From assembly GCA_963969595.1 (NCBI GenBank), contig OZ018411.1, positions 25,170,545-25,234,544 of the forward strand: a stretch of DNA of 64,000 nucleotides, written 5' to 3'. Shown piece after piece: positions 1 to 12,573 of the stretch. The position numbers were made by a program, and so were the translations under genes. The notes under the pieces are model-generated. The model did no database searches. It was not told where the DNA came from and saw nothing but the letters and a program-made list of their open reading frames with translations. Source of the DNA: Neckera pumila (Eukaryota > Streptophyta > Bryopsida > Hypnales > Neckeraceae). Position 1 is the stretch's first letter. Every line of letters begins with the position of its first letter.

Positions 1-265
1 GAAGAGAGTGCGGTGATTCTTTCAGCCATTTATAATTTCTACTCGTTAGGATGTCGAAGTGCACTGCAAAGGATGCCCTGTTTCTGTGTCTGTTCTACTA
101 TCAAGTGCCACTTCGTAGAGGTATGTGGGGTCCATTTTCAAGGAAACGTGCCGACTTGTTCTGAGAGCTTCTTCTGTTCTTTACAGGTGCAGAGAGAGCA
201 ACCGCGCAGTCCTTAAGAGGTGATTTGGGTAGACCAAGTGGACAACTTCGAGGAAGGTTTTGAGG
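1..265 (+). other. 5' flank / probable 5' leader of the ABI3-like gene
   Basis: No coding region is supported here. A pyrimidine-rich tract followed by an AG near position 186 looks like a splice acceptor, so part of this stretch may be a 5'-UTR intron. An in-frame TAG at 230-232 closes the reading frame before the ATG at 266. Confidence 0.4.
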
Positions 266-3200
266 ATGGAGAGCAGAGGAGACCTCTGGATGGACATACC
301 TGCGTCTCCCGGCATTTTCCGTGGACTATCTGCTGCTTCTGTCTTGGAGATTCAAGGCAGTGGAGATTTCTCATCTCACGATGGATCCCTTCCATCCTGT
401 TCGTCCTCCTCCTCTGAACGTAACAGCTCAACAGACCTCATCGACGGGGCTGCCCAGGCCATTGCTATTCTGGAGGATGGCGAAGTTCGCGCTATGCTGC
501 ATGATGCCGAAGTACGTGCTGTGCTGAGGAAGGTGACAATTAATGAAGGCGTGTTGAATAAGGCAATCCAGAGCTTGGGCGGTGGGAAGAAAGGTCTCCA
601 GAGTATGATGGGGTATATCATGGTGTGGGTGAAGCAACAAAGGGACATCCGATCACCGTCTCAGCAACCACCACCACTACCTCCCCCTTCCAATCCAACT
701 TGGAATTTCTCCACTGCACAGGCTGTGGTTCTTCAGCCCAGCTCTGATGCGTTTCAGACTCTCAGCGGCATTCTGCAGCCTCCTCCAACATCCCAGGTTC
801 CTGACCAAGAAGTGAGGTATACTCAGCGCTTGAAGTCCCGAAAGCTAATGACTGGGGAGCCAGAGATGGGTGCTGGACTTGGAGGTTTAGACACTGGGTT
901 TTGTCTGAGCAGTTTCATCAGGGGTCTGGAAGATTGTAAGCCTGAGGTGACGAGGCCTGATATGGTGCCTCCATGCAGCTCCCAGCAGCACATCGCCATG
1001 CCTTCTGTAGAGCCGACTCCTGCCATGACCACAAAAGCAGCACGAAGACACCGAATGGCCCGGCAGAGGCAATCCTTTCATGCACGAGCAGCCAGTCCTG
1101 TTGCAACAGCCCCTGTTTCTGTGAGCGGTGGATCGTTATGGAATACTAATGGTGCCACACCTCCAGCAGTGACGAGTTCAGAGATGTCCGGGGCCCAGAC
1201 TACTTCCCAAAGCGATCCTGTTACTGCTGCACGGGAGGTACGAAATGACCTCCATCCCAAATTTTAGACGTCGTCTGAAAACTGCTTACTTTGTAAAGGA
1301 GCTGTACAACTGGTACGGTTAAGAGTCTCTCCATTTGCAGTACTGGAGAGGTTTGGGAAAGACTCTGGGGATACAGTCAAGACTGGAACGGATACTTCGT
1401 TAAAATGGCGATCTTCTTCCGCCATTTTTCCATCTATTTTTTAGGACTGTTATAGATTTCAGACCACATGCTCTAAATGTATGACTCGTTTACATTTCAG
1501 ACCACATGGTCTAGACCTACAACTGCCAAGTTTGTGGATCTAACGAAATATCCGTTCTGGGCAAAAGTTGTGTGGTATTAAAAGTTGTGTGTTGGGGTAA
1601 GAAACTTGTCCTGTTGCAGTTTCTGTTGTGTTAAAACTTGTAACTTGGTTTTGGGACTTTACAAGTGACACCTCATTAACCCCCAAGTGCCCAAGTGCGT
1701 GAGCAGGAAGTCCACTTTGGAAGCTTAATACCGTAAGCCTAGGTCAGTTTCAACATTCTTTGTGTCTGAACGGGGTAAAATTTGGAATTTAGACAGTAGG
1801 AAATGTCATTTTATTGTCTTTAAATTGTTGGGAAAATTTCTAATTCAAGCGCTTCAGATTTCGCAAATAACTAAGCCTTCAAATAGAATTTGAGTTGCTT
1901 CGGGGATCTTGGTCTACAAATTTAAAAAGCTTTGGACATGCTTCAACTTTTGGCTAGTATTTACAAAACTAACGCAGAAGTAGGGTATAGCCAATAATGA
2001 TAACTTCCAACACCTCACTTCTACTCTTCAAAACTGTTGCGTACGATTTCTTTTTACCAGTTTAATTCGTTACTGTTCTTGAAAATGCCTATACGATGCA
2101 TTCCAACTCCTATACTTATGGAAGTGGCCAATTTGGGGTACATACGCACTTACAGGTTAATGCCCAAGTCCCAAGTGGCACTTCCATAAGAACTTGTAAC
2201 AGGACAATGAAGAAATAATTCCCTCCTTTTTTTTAGCTTAGGAAATTCTACCGAAGTTAGTATAATCAACTCTTTGCTTCTAAAGAGAAAAAGCTTAAAC
2301 AGCGTATTCAACAACTTTCCACCTACACCCTTCGATTTACTTTGTAATGTAAGGTACGGCTGCGAGTCTATCGACTTGTGAGGATGGTCCGTATTCCTTC
2401 ATTTTATCTGAAGAATACTTTTAATGCTTTTCAGGGCCGCAGCATGGAACGTTTGACTGTGCTCCTTCAAAAGGAACTTCGGCCTAGTGATGTCGGCCAT
2501 CTCGGGCGTATTATACTTCCCAAGGTTAGTTGGCTGCTTCTGATCCACCAGATTGCAGATACTGGTGCAGACGTTCTAATTATCATAGAATGGTATAACA
2601 AGGGTTTCTGGGACTTGCCTTTCTATTCTCCCCTCAAAACGATTTGTGCAGAAAGAAGCAGAGGAGCGCATGCCGTCTCTTGCAAGACGAAGAAGCGTCT
2701 CCATACAGATGGAAGATTTTGACTCAGGTCATGCCTGGAACCTCAGATACAGGTATGGATCGGTTTGTGTTCGTTCGTCATTTCCAATGCTCTGTTTCTC
2801 TTTAGGTAAGAAGCTGTGGGCAGTAGTAGTCTGGAGCTCGTCACTAAGTCGTTTAGTACTTCTTCTACGTTGTGTGTGCTTTTGTCCTTCCCCTGATTAG
2901 TTGTGAATTGGCACCCAGTGCTTTTTCCATAGCCCGGTGTCGCTTTGTTTTGTATTGGGTTCCCTGTTGCGGCTTGGGATGTTTTGAGTTAAGGTGATGT
3001 GGAAGGATGGACTGCTGGATAATTTCGTAGACTCCGCGGAGTTTATTTGTGTTTTTTGAAGTATCTTGAGGTTACATCTAGAATGAGTCCTAGTTATCTA
3101 TTGAGGCGTAAGAGGATTTGTGGGATGCAAAATTTCTATAAATTTCCAATCCTTGAATTGCTGTTTGTGGTTGATTGTTGTTTCCATCCAGTGTAATACC

Positions 3201-4350
3201 TCTGCCTAAAATGGGTCTCCACCCCGAGTTACTTCGGGCACTTTTTCGTAAGTATGGATATTGTTTATAATGAACGTTCCTTCTCGGCTAGCATGTGCTT
3301 CAACTGCAAAATCCGTTTCTAGGAATGGCGCAGGGAATTAAAATTTAGGCAGTTCAATTACGGCCGAAGAAACTGTCCCGAATGTTCCAAGATCATATGC
3401 ATTATTCTGGGTGTTGTGGTTCCATCCAAACCTTGAAATAGTAGGTCTCTTGCGATTGAGCAGTGCGTAAACTTTTATGGACATGTTTATGTGAGTAGGT
3501 TCTGGCCAAACAACAAAAGTCGGATGTATATACTGGAGAATACTGGTGAGCACCCTAGAATTGCAAGTCATTAATATTTAGTGTCTTGTTCATATCTTAA
3601 TTTCAATTACCATCTCAATTAGTGACAGTTCACTCAGGACCAAACTGTTCACATCCAGTTGCTGATTTGGATCAAATTATCTTCCTGTTTCGCAGCGGCG
3701 TTTGTGATGTCACACGGCCTTGTGGAAGGAGATCTACTCATAATTTACAGAGTTCTGCACGGGGATTATGTAAGTATCCCTTTTGGGGTATGGCTGTGAT
3801 GATGTGCTGAATAGTTGAGCATCTCCGAGAGCTGTCTTCGTAACAAGAGATAGTTGACTTTATTGATGATCCCATCTTGGTAGATAACTGTCTCATGAAC
3901 CTGTGTGAGGTTGAATATTGGAGTTACTCAGCAAGGGTAGGTTTAGTGTGAACTCGCTCTGCTCATGGTAGATCTGAAATTTTAGCAGCGTATTTGCAGA
4001 TTTTGCGAGGAATGAAGAAGAAAAATGGAGGACTAGATATAGAACCGGTACAGGTGGAATTTGCATACAGCTTGGCTAAAGGTTCCCTACAGGGACAACC
4101 TTCTCTGCACGAAAATGGCACACTCGTCCAACGGCTGTATGGAGGAAGTCCGTCAGACAAATCCGTTATGGAGGAGCCCGTGAATCTGGACGAGGATCTT
4201 TTTTTGGATGAAGTGATCCTGGGCATGGGTCCTTCGTTTGAGTCTGACAACAGTTGCATTCAAACGTTGGAACAGTTTCCAGGTTTGACCTTGGACTTCT
4301 CCTTTGAGGAGATTATGGCGGTGATAAGAACAGAGCCCGATGGTACATGA
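266..4350 (+). CDS. ABI3: ABI3/VP1-like B3-domain transcription factor, six exons
   Basis: Hand-built exons are 266-1237, 2435-2524, 2652-2752, 3499-3545, 3696-3769 and 4000-4350. All junctions are GT/AG and they join to 544 aa. Exon 1 carries a B1-like block (about residues 80-125, with LGGGKKGLQSMM and ending WVKQQ) and a B2-like basic block (about 257-272, RRHRMARQRQSF). Residues about 330-436 form the B3 DNA-binding domain: LLQKELRPSDVGHLGRI, then KEAEERMPSL, FWPNNKSRMYILENT and SHGLVEGDLLIIY. A tail of about 108 aa follows. In this family B3 binds RY (CATGCA) elements and B1/B2 mediate bZIP cooperation in ABA and desiccation responses; the protein acts in the nucleus. The intron positions inside B3 match those I recall for ABI3. 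The ATG at 266 is the first after an in-frame stop. The acidic N-terminal region is short compared with seed-plant ABI3. Confidence 0.9.
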
Positions 4351-5156
4351 CTATCAACCCTCTGGATCCAGATCATCCTTTTGTGGTGGTGCCTTGACAG
4401 CTTGCGAATGAGACAGCATTCCAACATACAAGGGTTTCCATGAGGAAAGAAGGAAGGAACCGCTCTGACTCGACGAAAGACAATCACTTCATGACGACAC
4501 AATGTGTGTAGGAAGCTAAAGCAAGCTGCTATAATCATTTCCCAGGTGCGTTTGGTAGCTGGACTTCTGGAGGTGGGCAAATTTGGAAGATGCCGCAAAC
4601 CCTGACTTTCTAGAGTGCAGGCTCCCAACTAAATTCGACTCTGGAATCCTTTGGGCTTCAAGATGCGTGGCACCTTTGAACTTTGAGCTTTATTAGATAC
4701 CCTCCATGGTTAGCGATACATGGGATCTTTCATTTCAGGAGGTTGCTTGGTTGCCTCTAATGTCGTCTTTTTCTGCTTTCGTATCATTCTAGCTCTGAGC
4801 AGATATGTATCCAAGTGCAACAGCCTATCTCGTTTGCTTGAGCATTAAGATTTTGAGTGTAGGTGCTCCACAGTCTGGGAATTGAATGTGTTGACGTCGT
4901 CAACAGGTGAAACCTTGCAGTATAGCATTTCTAATGTTTGGCTTTGCAGCACAGGAGGCTGGGATACCAGAGGGATTCTGTAAAATAGAACTTCAAACTT
5001 TGCATTTTTGTAATAAATTGGAAAATTGGGATCATTGTGCAGAATTTGGACGTGGAGCAGTCACAAGACACACTTCACACACTGCTTAGTTTTAATCCAA
5101 AAAATAAATAATTTTTCACTTTTTAGATTATTGAAAACTGCAATTTCCAAACCATT
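4351..5156 (+). other. 3' flank / UTR of the ABI3-like gene
   Basis: No coding signal. The sequence keeps gene-like base composition to about 5080 and then becomes AT-rich. Almost exactly this segment (about 4130-5157) is missing from the inverted copy at 44.2-44.9 kb. Confidence 0.4.
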
Positions 5157-5390
5157 TTCAACAAAAGATTGATACACTATTTACCTACAAACAGTGCACA
5201 AAACGCTTAGTAAAATGAATGAGTTTTGAGTCCCCAAAAATATGAATCTAAGACTTTTATTGATAGAAATATAAATTTTTGAAGTTTTATTTTCAAAATT
5301 GTACGAAGTTTGAATGAGTTTTACAAATTTATAAATTTATAATCAATGTTTCAATTTTTCAATATAATCACAAGCTTCTTTTAGAATTGC
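5157..5390 (+). repeat. 3' flanking part of the segment duplicated at 44.15-44.34 kb
   Basis: Read on the minus strand, 44344-44150 matches this stretch with scattered substitutions. Shared runs include TTTCAACAAAAG, GATACACT, TTACCTACAAAC and AATATGAATCTA, in the same order. The duplicated unit therefore included non-coding 3' flank as well as exons, so it was copied from DNA and not from a spliced mRNA. Confidence 0.75.
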
Positions 5391-7310
5391 TTCGCCTTTT
5401 ATTCTACCCCATTTGCTTTCTTCTATCTTAGTAGTTGTGTACATTGAGTGCATGAAAATTGAGGATCCTTTGTAAAGTTGTAGAAATAGTATTGTTTCAA
5501 ATTTGTTCCAATCTTTCTTATATGTTCTAAGAATAGTGAGTAAGGTTGTTTGGTGGTTATGTCATTAATTTTTAGAGGTTAACAAATTGGATTTGAAGAG
5601 GATTGCAAACAAGCCACCTCTTATTTTTGTTTATAATATAGTGCACCTTTATTTTTGTGTAAAAACATATAAATTTGAAATACCAAAAAATGCCATATAC
5701 CAAACAAGTATTAAGCATTTCAAATGAATTTTTTAGGGCAAGGTCCCTCATGTTGTACTTGATATCTTGTTTACACCTCCTAATTTTGGTTGACTACTCA
5801 TCCAAAAATCTGATAATTTTGACAACTTTCCAAACGTAATATCTATTCTAAAAGAAATTCATAGATCTAATTAGAAGATGAAATATTTGATCAATTCAAC
5901 TGATCAACTTATCCACAAACCTCAACAGAAAGTGGATTTGTCATAAGTAAAGATGGAATGCTTATTTTATGGTACCATTATATAAATGTAATTGTCACAA
6001 TGAAATTATACAGAGGAAAATGGGACTCAAATATAAAAATGCCTCTCACTAGAACAAACAAGAATTATCATTTCTAAGTGATTGCAAACATAAAGAATTA
6101 TATGGGTCACTTATCGAAGTTTGTATACAAGTTCATGCGTTCATCTTTTTCACAAGCTCTTGATTTAAAATTCTATTCTATTTGCCATTATTAACAAAAC
6201 TATTAGATTTTGAAATTTTGAATTCTCAATGCCTACACTATATTGTCATGCAATCCCTTGCTAACCCATGCTGTGCCATACACATTTACAATGCAGGAAC
6301 TCCTTGTAATCATGCACATGGTTGCCTGGGACGTGATTGTATTCATTCAATAATTACCATCTGAATTCGTATTTCCTCCACAAAGTGAAGATCAGAGAAA
6401 CCAAACAGGTTTAAAAACAAACCCACAAGAATAACTTCAGAGAAAGAAGCACCGAAGGTGTAAATTAAGCTTCACAGGCGCCATAAACAGATATTGATCA
6501 TCAAATCCGATTCAATTTCTCTTCGAATGTAAATCAAACAAGCCGTGTGGGCCCTAGAGAATCACCTTCAAAAACAATACTATATGTTTAATTTATAGCA
6601 AAAGTAAAAATGCAGAAATCTCTTCAACAAATGCAAAAATTGGCCTCCTTTTGGCTGTATAGCGAGATTGTCTTGGATTATATGGATCACCATGAAGACC
6701 CTCACCAAAAGAGAATTCTATTGAACTAAGCATGTTCAATTAAGTTCTTAAAGTCCAAACTCATCCAATTAAATTCCATCAATCTATCTCTTTCTGAAGT
6801 CTACTTTATTGTCATTACAAACACACATATGTAATTGAAAATCATATAAAGAGTTTGATATTTTCTATACACTGAGTACTATCTAGTGTTGCCAACATTT
6901 GTGAAAATTACAATTTGTATTCAATGGTACATATAAGAAATGAACCTTCACAATTGCTTTAGAGATACTTGATCTCATACCACTTGAATTGCTTGTATGA
7001 TTTCTTGCTTGTTCTTCACCCCATTGCAAAAAATCTTTGACTATCTTCTATGAAATGGTAGATAGTGTATGAAAGACATCCAAATTGTTGTATGATTTTA
7101 AATTATTCTTTTTTCACTTATTATGAAGTTGAAGTGCACTTCATTGCAATTCCAACGCACTTTGCAGTTTCAAAATTGGATCATTTTTGAGTATGCCGGA
7201 GCTTCCTGAAGTTGATGAACTTTTAGTGAAAACTAACTGAAAAATTCGTAAATGAACTATACCCCAGTGTATATTCATCTCAAATGCACTGATTATGAAT
7301 AAGTGCAACA
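5391..7310. other. AT-rich intergenic DNA, nothing recognised
   Basis: Only short, stop-rich frames on both strands. I see no homology, no long inverted repeat and no RNA gene. Confidence 0.5.
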
Positions 7311-7712
7311 TAAGGTAGAGCCACCCATAACTGACCAAATAAGGAATTTCAACATGATCTAGAGTAGTGAAGGCAAAACAAATATTTTTCAGAGGTACAT
7401 CGATCAAAATGACAAGGATTGCAAAAACTTTGATAATTCTATCGCTTGAAATGAAATTACTATGAGTTTTGGGAGGCAAAAAGTACTCTAGACCCATGGC
7501 CAACCTCTAGACTCTTCCAATTCCGATCATTCAATAACTTTTTTCCTAATCAATATTTTCTACTTCCTTTCTCACAACTTGGGACATGTGTCATGTATTT
7601 GTTAGTTCCAACCTTGAAAAGGAAAAAAAAAAACATTCTAAGCTTGGTCAAAAATATGTGCACCTATAGGTCGGGAATGGGTCACTGGTCGGGAATGGAT
7701 GGCTCTACCTTA
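7311..7712. mobile_element. MITE-like element with TAAGGTAGAGCCACCC ends
   Basis: The left end TAAGGTAGAGCCACCCAT is mirrored at the right by ATGGATGGCTCTACCTTA, giving terminal inverted repeats of about 18 bp around 400 bp with no coding capacity. The interior shares a block (ATTCCGATCATTCAATAAC) with the TIR element at 60.0-61.0 kb in the opposite orientation, so the two are related. It lies just past the last recognisable exon of the IGPD pseudogene. Confidence 0.6.
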
Positions 7713-7748
7713 GTTGAGTTCATAGGGTCTGGAAAGATTAATGCATAC

Positions 7749-9482
7749 CTGCCAAATGTGAAGCGTCATTCCAGAAGTGTTCACCATGGATCGGAAAAAA
7801 TGCTCAACCAACTGAACATACAAAAAGAATGCAGCATACGCAAATAAGAGTCTATAGAAAAGTACAGCTTGTGAACAATATTCAACTCATTTGCCCTCAC
7901 TTGGTTCTAATTGATATTGCACTAACCAATCATTGGTATAATTCCAATTAACTCTAAAACGTAGAGAGATCCTCACCTGCATATCGTAGTTCCCTACTCG
8001 GTCTGTGGGTATCGCAACATCAGAACCCAAATAGGGCCATCCAGACAAATCCTAGTACCACAAAATATGTCAGAGCCCTGCCAGTGATTTTGAGGGAGCT
8101 AAATATTTTTCATACACCTGGTTTAAGCAGCTTAAAAAGTTGCAACAAAAACCGTACAATACAAACGATGAGATCAGAATGTGAGACAAACCAGCACTAC
8201 GTGAATAGGGCTTCATCCAGTGGCGCTGAAAAATCACCGAACCGCCTGATGCCTTTGCGATCACCCAGGGCTTTTAAAAGTGCCTGCAAAATACACACAT
8301 CAGTAACGCCCTCTTCCTCGAGAACTGTAACGTCAGAGAAAACTGAGTGCAAACGGGCCTCACAACTTTGATTAACCCTAATATCTCTAGTCAACGTTTT
8401 TTAACAATGATAATGATGTAAAGTTACAGTGCCTTAAAAAAAGTTCTGAAATTGTTAGGCCTATATCCTCATTTGTGTGGTGATCGTCAATGTAAGTATC
8501 TCCCTTGGCCTTTGCCCGCACGTCAAAGAGACCATGTGATGCCAATTGTTGTTACATCAAAGAAGAAAAACATAAAGAAACCTCCAACCTCAACGAACGG
8601 GAAATACAATAGATTTAGACTAAAAGCAATAGTAATTCAACGCATCCGAGATAATGATTGGACGGAAGATGACGTGAGTGTATCATATGTCTGAAATGTT
8701 ACAAACACGGTAGCATCTCAGGTCTCTATTACCGGTAGCGTCTAAAAAATAGTAGGTACATCTTACTCACGTCAAGCATGTGATCCAAGAAAGGGATGCC
8801 AATGTCGCAGTCACATATTCCAGTTCCATCCAAATTGATGCTCACTTCAACACTAGTTTCTTTCGTTTCCCTGGAGACAGAGCCTACTCGTGAACTTTCT
8901 GCACGCCAAAAAACACCGTCTCTGGTGAGGACCGACCTTGATTGGCCAACCAGCTCCAATATTTCCATAGTAAGTTTTATAATCTCCATAAATTCCTTAA
9001 GAATCATTCACTGTCGTATCTCACTTAAACCAGGTCCAGGAGATCGATTCCTTCACTCCATAAGAGTGAAATCCACAATCTTAACCTCAAGGATTCAAGG
9101 TTCGAAAATGACCAGCTCAATTAATCAAATTGTCAAAAACATGATTCAGACGGGGACAAAATTTTCTATCACCAGAAGAACATTGCATGTACTAGTCAAC
9201 AAATAAATATAACTGCAAAATAATCACGTAAACTACTCTAAACAGCTAAACGTGAAGCCCAATTTGGACCAAATTAGCGAAATGAGGGCTTCCATAGAAC
9301 AAATTGGGGCTAATTAGGGCTTCTATAGAACCAAATTAGCGACATGAGGGCTTCCACCAATGCAACCCGCTGACACACTTCAATAATCGGAGCGAAATTC
9401 CATTTCTCCACCAGAATTGAAAAATTTGCGAAAGCACGAATGACTCACCTCTTTCGGCAGCATCAGACGCGCGCAGAGCCAT
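7749..9482 (-). pseudogene. HISN5: imidazoleglycerol-phosphate dehydratase pseudogene (histidine biosynthesis)
   Basis: Exon remnants on the minus strand in coding order are 9482-9449, 8898-8771, 8548-8444, 8283-8192, 8051-7977 and 7811-7749. They encode [37 protein letters not shown] (metal-binding His/Glu), [33 protein letters not shown], then VEHFF and VNTSGMTLHI. This is the IGPD fold order; the enzyme makes imidazole-acetol phosphate in plastids. Lesions: the acceptor before LASHG reads CAA instead of CAG; no GT donor follows the DDHHTNED exon; one base is missing after DEAL, which brings TAG into frame; and the final AGENSHH exon is not found. No convincing transit peptide is in frame: a TGA precedes the ATG at 9482. 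The other splice sites (9448 and 8770 GTGAG, 7976 GTGAGG, 7748 GTATGC) survive, so decay looks moderate in age. Confidence 0.85.
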
Positions 9483-10760
9483 TGACACCAGTATCAGCGG
9501 AAACCCTCGCCACAATGCCACTACTCACTCCACGCACGCGAAGGCATAAAAAAAATCAAAAATTTCGCCAAATTCTGCTCCGCAGTTGCACAATTGCCAT
9601 AACCGTCAGAATTGATCAGAACGCGAAATGGAAACCCGAAAACCTTCCTCGATGTCGGCGTTCCCCACCCAGCACCGAAGTTCCCAATGTTGGGAGCGTC
9701 ACTCTTTCCAACGGAGCTCATAACAACGGGGCTCATAAAAAAATTCTTACAATTACACTTAAAATCGCAAGCTTCATAAAATCACACACTAGATATTCTT
9801 GCCTAAAATATACTCCCACTATTAATATGACTCTATGCTTGCTTTTAGGTACATCCAGTGTGTTTTTTTGGACAAGTGTCGCCAGAAGCCTCCAAACCAC
9901 TGGAGCAAATCTGGAGGGAGGGCGTCCGACAAACTGAAATAGTCTGACAAGTGCGAAATTTCGCCCCCAAAAAAACCCGTTGGGTACATCTATTTTCAGC
10001 ATTTTGAAATTCATAGTTTATTCACACAATGTCTAAAAAATGCATTCTAAGAGAATCTAGAATCTTGTTTTGACTACCAATGGGACCCCACAAATTCCTT
10101 TTAAATATAATAGCAAAAACCCATGTTGAATCATGTTGAATTGCTTAACTGTGTGATTTAAGGTGTAGTTACCTTAAAGAGAGGTTGCCCAAGGCTTCCG
10201 ATGAACATTCTAATCCTACCAGTGTTAAGCTATGAGAGCCCTTCATACGGTCATTTGAACACTATTGACTACCAACAACACATGCCATAAGCTTACAGAA
10301 TCGTTTCAGACAGCAGACACATAAATGGAAAGAAGAAGTTTCTAAAATTCCCCTTTGCAATTGCAAGCTCACTGCTCTTAAAGCAAAAAAAAGCAACTGG
10401 CAGGGCCCAAACAAAAGCTCCAGGAAAATCACAAGTCGGAACGGTGATTCAGAGCTGCTCCGGTCCAGACGGAGCCCTAAGCCACCTGTCTCAATAGGTC
10501 TCAATATGTTGGGGAAGCTGACTCCATCCCCTCTGGCGGCCATATCTGCAATACAAACTGCATATATATAAACCACAAATTAGAACTTAACATCGCAGAT
10601 TAGGACAGCTTCTCAACCTCTTTGCACCATACATTACAAAGACATTGCAAGCAAATCATGAATAGGTTCAAGTTGAATTTTGTTTTTTAAATTCCAAGAG
10701 ATCACTTGCAACACTCATCCATGTAATATATATATATGGTGGAATGCGTCTGTTTGGAGG
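9483..10760. other. Former promoter region of the IGPD copy and intergenic DNA
   Basis: GC-richer up to about 9740, as expected for the 5' end of the pseudogene, then AT-rich. A minus-strand open frame at 10262-10576 has no recognisable motif and I do not call it a gene. A dispersed repeat at 9985-10185 is listed separately. Confidence 0.4.
9985..10185. repeat. Dispersed repeat, copy 1
   Basis: Matches 56305-56500 in the same orientation. Shared runs include ATCTATTTTCA, AATTCATAGTTTATT, AAAAAATGCAT and GTTACCTTAAAG. The pair looks like diverged copies of an unclassified transposon. Confidence 0.6.
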
Positions 10761-11176
10761 GTAAGGTAGGAGGCTCAGAAATGGATCATTTAAGGGTTGA
10801 TCCCCCTTTTTCATGTATTTTCTTGGACAGGAAAAATTTTGGCTCATTTTTCAGACAAAGAGAAATTGATGAGGAATCTAATCCAAGTGGTTTCGTATTT
10901 TTCCGAGCATTTTTGAATTACTTCTGAACTTTCAAACAAGTTGGGTCATAGGTCCCTATTTGTGAGCCTAGGTCTTTCATAAACGGTTCACTTGCAATTC
11001 TAAATAGAAATGGGGAAAGCAAAGAGAATGATTGGCTCTTACAATTCATAATGCTTTTTTTCTTGATTCATTCAATGACTATATTGGTCAATTTCAAAAC
11101 CAACTCATGTCCAAATCACAGCCATTTATAGGGTCCATTCTTAATGCCCGATCTGTTTTACAGCCTCCTACCTTAC
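10761..11176. mobile_element. MITE-like element with GTAAGGTAGGAGGCT ends
   Basis: GTAAGGTAGGAGGCT at the left is mirrored by AGCCTCCTACCTTAC at the right, enclosing about 415 bp without coding capacity. A related end (AGTAGGAGGTGCAGAAA) occurs at about 16741, so a second, diverged copy may exist there. Confidence 0.65.
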
Positions 11177-11654
11177 TTACTCAATTAAACTCTTTGCCTT
11201 GGATTAGGGCATATGGCACAAGACCATAATGTCTTGAGTCGATAGAATTGTAAGAATTGTCACCTTGCAACCACACCGATGTTCCTTGCCTAATGGGCTC
11301 CTGCACACAATGACGAGAATTGAAATAGCCACATTCTGCGCACATCTTCAAAAGCAACTAAAAAAGACAGTCAGCATGGCATATTCCTGAGTCCAAAACT
11401 GAAACCAAACAGAGATAAGAAGGAACATAACACATCTAAATTTTTTTAATTGTATTCAAATTTTATAAATGGTGAATTCATTGAATCTAATAGAATATTA
11501 GATCAATACTACGTTAATGTCAAGTTTAATGTCAACTAAATAGTGGTCAGTATAATAACAAATTAATGCTAAGGACATTAACATTAAGTTCTCACTATTT
11601 ACGCTATTTCTCATTAACTCAACATGAGGACTTTTTGAATCTAATGCATATTAA

Positions 11655-12573
11655 CCCCTAAAGTTCCATGACTATGTTTCCACCAAAAACACTCAAAAGC
11701 TGCCATTTGTAGTAGAAGTACCAAATTTTGAAGAAAAAAAACATTTTTGGACACATGTAACCATAGGATTTTATAGTACACTGACTTGAGAACATGTGGA
11801 AAATTTTCAGATATTTCCACCATGCGGATTGAAAGATATGAGTGTTTGAAATTACAAAAATGTTTTTTTTGGTTCTGCAGAAAATCGGACAGTTGCACTT
11901 CACAAACTTGCTTTTCTATGAAAAAATGTCCAAAATGGTGGTGATTCTTTGGGTTCATTTTCCTAGACAAGTTGACCACATGCTTGAAAATTTTCACATC
12001 ATTTGGAATTGTACAACATATAGGAAAAAAATAGTAAGTAGAAAGAAGTAAATAATGATTCAATATACTAAATTGTTAAGAATTTAGTTATGGAATTGGA
12101 GAACGCCAATCCCAGTGGTTGTGATGTTGTAACAAAACAATCTACATCCTATGGTTTTATTTTTTCCAAAAGTATTGAAAATTGAGTTAAATAAACGAAG
12201 TTTATTTTAGAATAGAGAATCCAAAACTTCCCGCAAACTAAAATCCCTCATAAATTTCATTTCATTGATCAAAATGGACTTATTCAAAGCTTTCCACGTA
12301 TATATAATTCTAGAAAACCAATTTCAAATTTTTGTTTTTAAAAAAGTGATTTTTTCTGATTTGCCCAGACTACCTGGTTGGGAAAAAAAATAACATATTA
12401 GGCCATAACTTTTGCCTCATATTTCCAAATGTCATTAAGTTTTGTTCACATGAAAAATATTCCTCGTCCACAACTTCAATTAAAGTTTGGGCCTAAAATA
12501 TGCAAATCTCTAGTCACATATACTTGCCTAGAATTTCTATATTGCCAAAAAATGCATGCTGGTCCTTTAGGGG
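11655..12573 (-). mobile_element. TTAA-flanked element, copy 1 (piggyBac-like signature)
   Basis: TTAA at 11651-11654 and 12574-12577 flank an element of about 919 bp. It starts CCCCTAAAG and ends CCTTTAGGGG. Its interior matches, in reverse, the copies at 38.5 and 57.6 kb. No transposase is visible. Open frames inside it (for example minus 11641-12063) are chance frames. Confidence 0.75.

Noticed and set aside
8444..8548. A functional reading of the IGPD exon using non-AG or non-GT splice sites
   Set aside because: Neither an AT-AC type intron nor an alternative donor (the GTAACT at 8431-8426) keeps the frame, and the separate frameshift downstream remains.
11641..12063. Minus-strand 140-codon frame
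   Set aside because: Lies inside a TTAA-flanked MITE and has the biased composition of chance frames in AT-rich DNA.
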